Part shown: piece after piece, positions 1 to 4,772 of the stretch | Layout: each line of letters begins with the position of its first letter | Numbering within the stretch: position 1 is the first letter of the stretch | NCBI GenBank assembly: GCA_934667465.1 | Contig: CAKUMG010000491.1 | Span: 1-5,380 of the forward strand | Direction: 5' to 3' | DNA: 5,380 nt | From: an uncultured Actinoplanes sp. | GTDB taxonomy: Bacteria; Actinomycetota; Actinomycetes; Mycobacteriales; Micromonosporaceae | Made by a program: the position numbers and the translations under genes | Notes under the pieces: model-generated | Database searches by the model: none | What the model was told of the DNA's origin: nothing | What the model saw: the letters and a program-made list of their open reading frames with translations, nothing else

Positions 1-521
1 GCTGGGGACTCGCCGTCGACTACATCGAAGAGGACCGTCCCCTCTCGACAGTCGGCCCGCTCTTCGGGCTCAAGGAGCGGCTGCCGGACGAGTTCCTCGT
101 CATGAACGGCGACATCCTCACCGACCTCGACTACGCCGACCTGCTGCACCAGCACGCCCTCGCGCCCGGCGGCCTCACCGTCGCCATCGCCGAGCGGGTG
201 CACAAGGTCGAGTTCGGCGTGCTCGACGTGGAGCAGGCGCAGATCGTCGGCTTCCGCGAGAAGCCGAGCCTGCGCTACCAGGTCAGCATGGGGGTGTACG
301 GGATGTCGAAGCGCACGCTCGCGCCGTACCCGGCCGGGATGGCGCTCGGCTTCGACCGGCTCGTCCTCGACCTGCTGGCCCGCGGCGACCACCCGGCGAC
401 GTACCCGTTCGCCGGCTTCTGGCTCGACATCGGCCGCCCCGAGGACTACGACGAGGCCAACCGCACGTTCGAGACGATCCGCCCCAAGATCCTGCGCGAG
501 CGTCTGGGGGAGCCGGTATGA
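1..521 (+). CDS. Sugar-1-phosphate nucleotidyltransferase (NTP_transferase family), 5'-truncated by window edge
   Basis: The first complete codon is at position 3 and the stop is TGA at 519-521, leaving 172 visible residues. Enzymes of this family couple a sugar-1-phosphate to an NTP, giving an NDP-sugar and pyrophosphate in the cytoplasm. Visible family marks, numbered from the first visible residue, are the YIEEDRPLSTVGPL stretch (7-20, the usual YxxExxPLGTAG region), MNGD (34-37, whose Asp normally binds the metal), FREKPS (84-89, sugar-phosphate contact) and WLDIGRPEDY (140-149, second metal-binding Asp). The N-terminal GxGTRL nucleotide loop lies outside the window; roughly 70-80 residues are missing if the protein has the common length of about 240. 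The ATG at 102 encodes the Met of MNGD and is internal. The base specificity (GTP, CTP, UTP or dTTP) cannot be read from this part; the short C-terminus resembles GDP-mannose-pyrophosphorylase-like single-domain enzymes. It probably supplies the activated sugar for the downstream genes. Confidence 0.9.
   Translation, partial: WGLAVDYIEEDRPLSTVGPLFGLKERLPDEFLVMNGDILTDLDYADLLHQHALAPGGLTVAIAERVHKVEFGVLDVEQAQIVGFREKPSLRYQVSMGVYGMSKRTLAPYPAGMALGFDRLVLDLLARGDHPATYPFAGFWLDIGRPEDYDEANRTFETIRPKILRERLGEPV
506..512 (+). promoter_or_regulatory. Possible Shine-Dalgarno (GGGGGAG) ahead of the ATG at 518
   Basis: A purine-rich GGGGGAG lies inside the end of the nucleotidyltransferase gene, five bases before the ATG at 518 that overlaps that gene's stop codon. 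It is the main reason to take the small ORF at 518-610 seriously. In DNA this GC-rich such a run can also arise by chance from Gly/Glu codons. Confidence 0.4.
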
Positions 522-610
522 CCGACTGCACCGAGCGTCACTCGCCCGGAAGCGAACAACGACCCGGCACCGCGAGGGCCAGGAGGGCATGCCAAGGAGG
601 TACAGCATGA
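518..610 (+). CDS. Possible 30-codon coupling or leader ORF between two sugar genes
   Basis: An ATG at 518 overlaps the stop of the nucleotidyltransferase (ATGA, 518-521). Its frame runs 30 codons to a TGA at 608-610, which itself overlaps the ATG (607) of the next gene in another ATGA. A plausible ribosome site, GGGGGAG, sits five bases upstream. The predicted peptide is polar and Arg/Gly-rich with two Cys, has no membrane segment or signal peptide, and matches no family I recognise. From about codon 10 onward its third positions contain many A residues (for example GGA, GAA, CAA, CGA, ACA, GCA), unlike the neighbouring genes, so protein-level selection is doubtful. It may serve only to carry ribosomes across the gap and couple translation, may be the remnant of a lost gene start, or may be chance. 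Confidence 0.3.
   Translation: MTDCTERHSPGSEQRPGTARARRACQGGTA
594..600 (+). promoter_or_regulatory. Strong Shine-Dalgarno AAGGAGG for the SDR gene
   Basis: A near-perfect anti-16S complement, AAGGAGG, ends six bases before the ATG at 607. It fixes the start at 607: the in-frame ATG at 589 lies upstream of this site and would place it inside the coding region. It is the best ribosome site in the window. Confidence 0.85.
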
Positions 611-1491
611 GGGTCGTCCTGTTCGGAGGGTCGGGGTTCATCGGGCGGCACGTGCGGGCGGCCCTCGAAGCCGATCCGGCGATCACCGAGGTCGTGTGCA
701 CCGGCCGGGATCGGCACGACCTGATCGCGGGCAGCGCCGCGGACCTGACCGAGCTGCTGCGGGCGGAGGCGCCGCAGGCTGTGGTCAGCTGCGTGGGCGC
801 GCTGGGCGGGTCCGACGAGGATCTCGTGCGCGCCAACACGCTGGTGGCGGCGAAGCTGCTGGAGGCGTCGGGTCCGGCGGCGCCGCGTGCGCGGCTGGTC
901 CGGCTCGGCTCCGCCGGGGAGTACGGGGTGGTGGCGCACGGGCACGCGGTCACCGAGGACGACCGGCTCGAGCCCGTCGGCGCGTACGGGGTCAGCCACG
1001 TGGCCGGCACCCGGCTGTTCACGCTCGCCGGCGAGTCCGGTCGCGCGGACGCGGTGTCGGTGCGCGTGTTCAACCCGATCGGACCGGGGCAGCCCGGCGA
1101 GAACGTGCTCGGGCGGGCGGCGCAGCGGATCCGCGAGGCCCGCGGGTCCGGGGCGTCGGTGATCACTCTGGGGCCGCTGGGCGCGTACCGGGACTTCGTG
1201 GACGTGCGCGACGTGGCGTCGCTGCTGCGCGCGATCGTGGTGGCACCCCGGGTCCGGCACCGGGTGTACAACGCCGGGAGCGGGCGGGCGGTGACCGTAC
1301 GGGAAGCGGTTGGCGCTCTTGTCGCCCGCGCCGCCTGGAAGGGCGCCGTCCGCGAGGCCGGTGCCGGACCGCAGCGCTCCGCGGCCGTCGACTGGATCCA
1401 GGCCGACATCTCCCGGGCCGGCGCCGAGTTCGGCTGGAAACCCGCGCACGACCTGGCCTCCTCGATCGCCGGGATCTGGGACAACGCGTGA
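607..1491 (+). CDS. NAD(P)-dependent epimerase/dehydratase-like extended SDR (NDP-sugar modifying)
   Basis: This 294-residue protein has the fold marks of the extended short-chain dehydrogenases that act on nucleotide sugars. It has a Rossmann dinucleotide loop GGSGFIGRH (7-15), VVSCVGALGG (59-68) after strand 4, a Ser-containing strand LGSAGEYG (100-107), RVFNPIGPG (153-161) and RDFVDVRDV (195-203), the last being the usual RDFVhVdD substrate/cofactor motif. The catalytic Tyr is probably Y127 in GAYGVSH, but the Lys expected four residues later is His131. Such enzymes act as 4-epimerases, 4,6-dehydratases or 4-ketoreductases; the substrate cannot be assigned, and the Lys-to-His change makes ordinary catalysis uncertain. 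The start at 607 is chosen over 589 because AAGGAGG precedes it by six bases. The stop overlaps the GTG start of the next gene (GTGA), implying coupled translation with the GH114-like lipoprotein. Confidence 0.87.
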   Translation: MRVVLFGGSGFIGRHVRAALEADPAITEVVCTGRDRHDLIAGSAADLTELLRAEAPQAVVSCVGALGGSDEDLVRANTLVAAKLLEASGPAAPRARLVRLGSAGEYGVVAHGHAVTEDDRLEPVGAYGVSHVAGTRLFTLAGESGRADAVSVRVFNPIGPGQPGENVLGRAAQRIREARGSGASVITLGPLGAYRDFVDVRDVASLLRAIVVAPRVRHRVYNAGSGRAVTVREAVGALVARAAWKGAVREAGAGPQRSAAVDWIQADISRAGAEFGWKPAHDLASSIAGIWDNA

Positions 1492-2483
1492 TTCGGCCGT
1501 ACGCCTCCGTCGCGCTCGCCGTGCTGCTGCTGTCCGCGGCCGCCTGCACGGCCGAGCCGGCGTCCCCTCCTCCCGCGGCGGTCTCCCCGCCGCCGGCCGT
1601 GTCTTCCCCCGTCCCGGCGCCGTCCGTCACGGAGTCCGCCGCCCCGGAAGCCGCTGTCAGTACCGCGCCGCGTGACATCCGGTCGTGGGCGTATCAGCTG
1701 CAGAACTATGCCGGGGGCACGCTCGATCAGCTGGCGGCGGGGGACTACGAGCTGCTCGTGATCGACCTGGCCCGCGACGCGCACGAGGACTGGTTCCGCC
1801 CCGACGAGCTCGCGCGCGTCCGGGCGACAGGCAAGCGCGTCCTCGCGTACTTCGAGATCGGCAGCCTCGAGGACTTCCGGCCCGAGTACTCGGTCGTCCG
1901 GCGGCAGGCCCCGGACCTGCTCGCCAACGAGTGGGGCGACTGGCCGGGCGAGTACTTCGTGCGCTACTACGACCCGCGCTGGTGGGACCTCGTCGTGCGG
2001 GGCCGCGTCGACCGGGCCGTCGCGGCCGGGTTCGACGGCGTCTACCTGGACACGCCGCTGGCGTACGAGGAGATCGATCTCGACGCCGTGCAGGGGCGCG
2101 ACCGGGACGCCCTCGCCGCGGACATGGCCGACCTCATCGTGCGGATCAGCGCGTACGCGAAGAAGCGCAAACCCGGGTTTCTCATCGTGCCGCAGAACTC
2201 GCCGGAGCTGCGGCACCAGCGGGGCTACACCGCGGCGGTCGACGGGATCGGCATGGAGGAGCTGTTCTACCAGGCCACCGACGAGCGCTGCACCGAGGAC
2301 TACTGCGCCGAGAACCTGGCCGAGACCCGGGCGCTGCGCGACGCCGGGAAGTTCGTGCTCGGCGTCGACTACGCGAGCCGCCCGGCCGATGTCCGCACCG
2401 CCTGCAAGCGCTACGAGAGCGAACGGTTCGCCGGCACGGTCACCGTGCTGGAACTGGACCGTCCCAGCCCGCCGTGCTCCTGA
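1488..2483 (+). CDS. Secreted lipoprotein with GH114-type (endo-alpha-1,4-polygalactosaminidase-like) domain
   Basis: The protein has 331 residues from a GTG start that overlaps the preceding stop. This start gives a textbook export signal: RP near the N-terminus, a hydrophobic stretch (8-16) and a lipobox SAAAC with Cys20 as the likely lipidated residue. A Pro/Ala/Ser/Val-rich linker (about 21-60) follows, then a barrel domain (about 65-331). Family-like segments are WAYQLQNY (67-74), LLVIDLARD (89-97), VLAYFEIGSLED (118-129), GEYFVRYYDPRWWD (154-167), GFDGVYLDT (181-189), GIGMEELF (253-260) and GVDYAS (292-297). Asp188 and Glu257 or Glu258 are the best candidates for the acid pair; this is inferred from motif position. 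Four Cys in the mature C-terminal part (268, 273, 306, 330) fit disulfides outside the membrane. Known GH114 enzymes cleave alpha-1,4-linked galactosamine polymers. Here the enzyme is probably anchored on the outer face of the membrane and trims a polymer made by the operon; the actual substrate is inferred. Confidence 0.85.
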   Translation: MIRPYASVALAVLLLSAAACTAEPASPPPAAVSPPPAVSSPVPAPSVTESAAPEAAVSTAPRDIRSWAYQLQNYAGGTLDQLAAGDYELLVIDLARDAHEDWFRPDELARVRATGKRVLAYFEIGSLEDFRPEYSVVRRQAPDLLANEWGDWPGEYFVRYYDPRWWDLVVRGRVDRAVAAGFDGVYLDTPLAYEEIDLDAVQGRDRDALAADMADLIVRISAYAKKRKPGFLIVPQNSPELRHQRGYTAAVDGIGMEELFYQATDERCTEDYCAENLAETRALRDAGKFVLGVDYASRPADVRTACKRYESERFAGTVTVLELDRPSPPCS

Positions 2484-2501
2484 CACGGCCTTGCACAGAG
2501 A

Positions 2502-2507
2502 GAGGGA
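2502..2507 (+). promoter_or_regulatory. Shine-Dalgarno GAGGGA for the UDP-sugar dehydrogenase
   Basis: GAGGGA lies within a purine run in the 31-base gap after the lipoprotein stop and ends seven bases before the ATG at 2515. It supports this ATG rather than the in-frame ATG at 2389, which lies inside the preceding gene. The gap is too short for a clear promoter, and no hairpin is evident. Confidence 0.65.
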
Positions 2508-2514
2508 ACAGCTT

Positions 2515-3819
2515 ATGCCTCAGACGATCGGGGTAGTCGGGCTCGGCTATGTCGGGCTCACCCTGACCGCGGCGCTCGCCGACAAGGGCTTCGTCGTGCA
2601 CGGCGCGGACGTGTCGCCCAGGGTGATCGACACCCTGTCGCAGGGCCGCTCGCACATCTTCGAGCCCGGCGTCGAGGAGGTCTTCGCCGCCAAGGTGGGT
2701 ACGGGGGTGCACGTCGCCGCGGAACTGCCGCGCGACACCGTGGACGTCGCCGTGATCAGCGTGTCGACGCCGGTGGACGAGACGACCCGCCGCCCCAACC
2801 TGGCCAACCTGGCGGCGGCCGCGCGCAGCGTCGCGGCGACCTGCCGCCCGGGCACGCTGGTCGTGGTCCGCAGCACCGTGCCGGTCGGCACCAGCCGCAA
2901 CGTGGTGCTGCCCGAGCTGCACGCCGCGTGGGGCGACGAGGTCCGGCTCGTGATGGCGCCCGAGCGCACGATTCAGGGTCAGGCGCTGCGCGAGCTGGTC
3001 GAGCTGCCGCAGGTGATCGGCGGGCTCGACGAGGCGAGCACGCGCGCGGCGGCGGAGTTCTTCGGCGGGCTCGCGAACAGCCTGGTCGAGGTGTCCAGCC
3101 TGGAGGCGGCCGAGATGGTCAAGCTCTCCAACAACTGTCACACCGACCTGATCTACTCGTTCGGCAACGAGATCGCGCTGATCGCCGAGCAGCACGGGCT
3201 CGACCCCCTGGAGGTGCTGCGCGCCGCGAACGTGGACTACCCGCGGCCCGACCTGGCCAAGCCCGGCTACGTCGGCGGCGGCTGCCTGTCCAAGGACCCG
3301 TACATCATGCTCGACAGCTCCGGCGACTACGAGCCGTTCCTCGTCGGCCGGGCCCGCGAGCTCAACGAGTTCCTCCCCAAGCACGTGGCCGAGACGATCG
3401 TGCGGCTGCTCGCCGAGGCGCGCGGCGAGACGCGCGGGCTGCGGCTGGCGGTGCTCGGCTGGGCGTACAAGGGCTGGCCGCCCACCGACGACATGCGCGG
3501 CACCCCGATCGCCGACATGATGCCCATCTTCTCGGCCGCCGGCATCACGGTCACCGGGCACGACCCGATGGTCAGCACCGACGTCATCCGGCAGTACGGC
3601 GGCGACCCGGTCAGCCTGGACAAGGCGTTCGCGGACGCCGACGCGATCCTGGTCATCAACGACCATCCGGACTACCGGGCGCTCGAAGTCACGGCGCTGC
3701 TGGGGGACGCGCGGCCCGCACTGATCTTCGACTCGTGGCGCATCCTGGACGGCGCGGCCGTCGAGGCGCTCGGCATCCGGTACGCGGGTCTCGGCTACCT
3801 CCCGGCGGTGGCGGCATGA
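2515..3819 (+). CDS. UDP-sugar 6-dehydrogenase, UDP-N-acetylhexosamine type (WecC/WbpA-like)
   Basis: The 434-residue length is typical of the family. These cytoplasmic enzymes oxidise C6 of a UDP-hexose to the uronic acid with two NAD+. The N-terminal NAD domain shows GLGYVGL (9-15), SVSTPVDE (82-89) and STVPVGT (120-126). Next come APERTIQG (148-155) with ELPQVIGG (163-170), then EMVKLSNN (200-207), whose Lys203 and Asn207 match the conserved catalytic-site Lys and Asn. The catalytic Cys is Cys257 in GGGCLSKDP (254-262). The C-terminal UDP-binding domain starts with GWAYKGWPPTDDMRGTP (315-331). The 'PER..xG...EL..xPxxIGG' pattern is that of UDP-ManNAc/UDP-GlcNAc dehydrogenases; UDP-glucose dehydrogenases usually read 'PEFLREG' there. 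I therefore infer an N-acetylhexosaminuronic acid product, without choosing between Glc, Gal and Man configurations. The start is supported by GAGGGA seven bases upstream. The stop overlaps the next ATG (ATGA), tying it to the following SDR. Confidence 0.92.
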   Translation: MPQTIGVVGLGYVGLTLTAALADKGFVVHGADVSPRVIDTLSQGRSHIFEPGVEEVFAAKVGTGVHVAAELPRDTVDVAVISVSTPVDETTRRPNLANLAAAARSVAATCRPGTLVVVRSTVPVGTSRNVVLPELHAAWGDEVRLVMAPERTIQGQALRELVELPQVIGGLDEASTRAAAEFFGGLANSLVEVSSLEAAEMVKLSNNCHTDLIYSFGNEIALIAEQHGLDPLEVLRAANVDYPRPDLAKPGYVGGGCLSKDPYIMLDSSGDYEPFLVGRARELNEFLPKHVAETIVRLLAEARGETRGLRLAVLGWAYKGWPPTDDMRGTPIADMMPIFSAAGITVTGHDPMVSTDVIRQYGGDPVSLDKAFADADAILVINDHPDYRALEVTALLGDARPALIFDSWRILDGAAVEALGIRYAGLGYLPAVAA

Positions 3820-4772
3820 GGGCACTCCTGCTCGGCGGCGCCGGGTTCATCGGGCTGCACCTCGCCCGCCGGCTGATCAGCGACGGTTTCGAGGTCACGA
3901 TCGTCGACGACTTCTCCCGCGGGCGGCAGGACGCCGACCTCTCCTCCTCCCAGGTGAAGATCATCTCGGCGGACCTGACCGACCCGGCCTCCTACGCGGG
4001 GCTGCCGCACGGCTGGGACCAGATCTACCTGCTCGCGGCGGTCGTCGGCGTGCGCAACGTGGAGAAGGACCCGGCCCGTGTCGTCCGGGTCAACACGCTC
4101 GCCGCGATGCACCTGCTCGACTGGGTGGCGCCGGGCGAGCGGGTGTTCTTCGCCTCCACCAGTGAGGTCTACGCGGGCGGCGTGGACGCGGGCATCGTGG
4201 ACGTGCCGACCGCGGAGGGCGTCCCCACGATGATCTCCGACATCACGGCACCCCGATTCGCGTACGCGGTCAGCAAGCTGCTCGGCGAGGCCGCGTTCCT
4301 GCACACCGCGCGTGCCAAGGGGTTCGAGGCCGTGGTGGGCCGGTTCCACAACGTCTACGGGCCGCGGATGGGCGCCGACCACGTGGTCCCGGAGATGAGC
4401 CTGCGCGCCCAGGCCGGCGAGAACCCGTTCCGGGTGCCGGGCGCCGACCAGTACCGCGCGTTCTGCCACGTGGACGACGCCGTCGAGGCCATCGTGCGGC
4501 TGATGGCGGCCCCCGCGGCGGCGGGCCAGATCGTGCACATCGGCAACGACCGCGAGGAGACCAACATCGCGGACCTGGCGGCGCTGGTGCTCAAGGTCGC
4601 CGGCGTCACCCCCGTAGTCTCGGCGTCGCCGGCGCCACCCGGGTCGGTGGCGCGGCGCTGCCCGGACCTGACGAAGCTGCGCGACCTGACCGGGTACGAG
4701 CCGTCGGTGTCGCTCGAGGACGGCGTACGGTCGACGTTTGCCTGGTATGCCTCGCACGGGAGGCCGTCATGA
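3816..4772 (+). CDS. NAD-dependent nucleotide-sugar epimerase/decarboxylase-like extended SDR
   Basis: The product has 318 residues, a usual size for UDP-sugar 4-epimerases and UDP-glucuronate decarboxylases. It has the Rossmann loop GGAGFIGLH (7-15), the acidic end of strand 2 at VDDF (30-33), LLAAVVGV (72-79), the catalytic STSEVYA (114-120), an intact YAVSK (Tyr150, Lys154), RFHNVYGPRMG (176-186) and CHVDDAVEAI (217-226). Near the C-terminus, RRCPDLTKLRDLTGYEP (280-296) resembles the RRxPDI...LGWxP segment of UDP-glucuronate decarboxylases and related 4-epimerases. Lying directly after the dehydrogenase with a 4-nt overlap, it probably works on that enzyme's uronic-acid product, either epimerising C4 or decarboxylating C6; the sequence alone does not decide. 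No clear Shine-Dalgarno precedes the ATG, so translation probably depends on coupling. Unlike the upstream SDR, all catalytic residues are present. Confidence 0.9.
   Translation: MRALLLGGAGFIGLHLARRLISDGFEVTIVDDFSRGRQDADLSSSQVKIISADLTDPASYAGLPHGWDQIYLLAAVVGVRNVEKDPARVVRVNTLAAMHLLDWVAPGERVFFASTSEVYAGGVDAGIVDVPTAEGVPTMISDITAPRFAYAVSKLLGEAAFLHTARAKGFEAVVGRFHNVYGPRMGADHVVPEMSLRAQAGENPFRVPGADQYRAFCHVDDAVEAIVRLMAAPAAAGQIVHIGNDREETNIADLAALVLKVAGVTPVVSASPAPPGSVARRCPDLTKLRDLTGYEPSVSLEDGVRSTFAWYASHGRPS
4758..4763 (+). promoter_or_regulatory. Shine-Dalgarno GGGAGG for the second GH114-like gene
   Basis: GGGAGG ends five bases before the ATG at 4769, inside the last codons of the SDR gene. It supports this start, and with it the inclusion of the pentapeptide repeat in the protein. 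There is no other ATG or GTG between the repeat and the barrel's first strand. Confidence 0.65.

Noticed and set aside
589..606. Alternative upstream ATG for the first SDR
   Set aside because: The strong AAGGAGG lies after this ATG and fits the ATG at 607; the extra residues precede the normal N-terminal beta strand.
522..606. Possible promoter or terminator in the gap after the nucleotidyltransferase
   Set aside because: I saw only a weak 4-bp stem (CGAG/CTCG near 532-544), no U-tract and no convincing -35/-10 pair.
538..1449. Long open frame on the minus strand opposite the first SDR
   Set aside because: Its product is low-complexity Arg/Pro/Gly/His-rich with no family motif, and the plus strand carries a clear SDR. 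Such antisense frames are common in very GC-rich DNA.
696..1487. Upstream extension of the lipoprotein's frame
   Set aside because: The extension lies inside the SDR gene and encodes Arg/Gly-rich junk; the GTG at 1488 gives a proper signal peptide and a 4-nt overlap.
2389..2514. Upstream in-frame ATG for the dehydrogenase
   Set aside because: It lies in the end of the lipoprotein gene and adds 42 residues before the Rossmann strand; the ATG at 2515 has its own ribosome site.
2440..3825. Long open frame of about 460 codons on the minus strand opposite the dehydrogenase
   Set aside because: The composition is an artefact of GC-biased codons read in antisense. The plus strand holds every motif of a UDP-sugar dehydrogenase and a ribosome site.
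3795..4757. Minus-strand open frame opposite the second SDR
   Set aside because: It is His/Arg/Val/Asp-rich with no recognisable domain, and lies fully inside a well-supported plus-strand gene.
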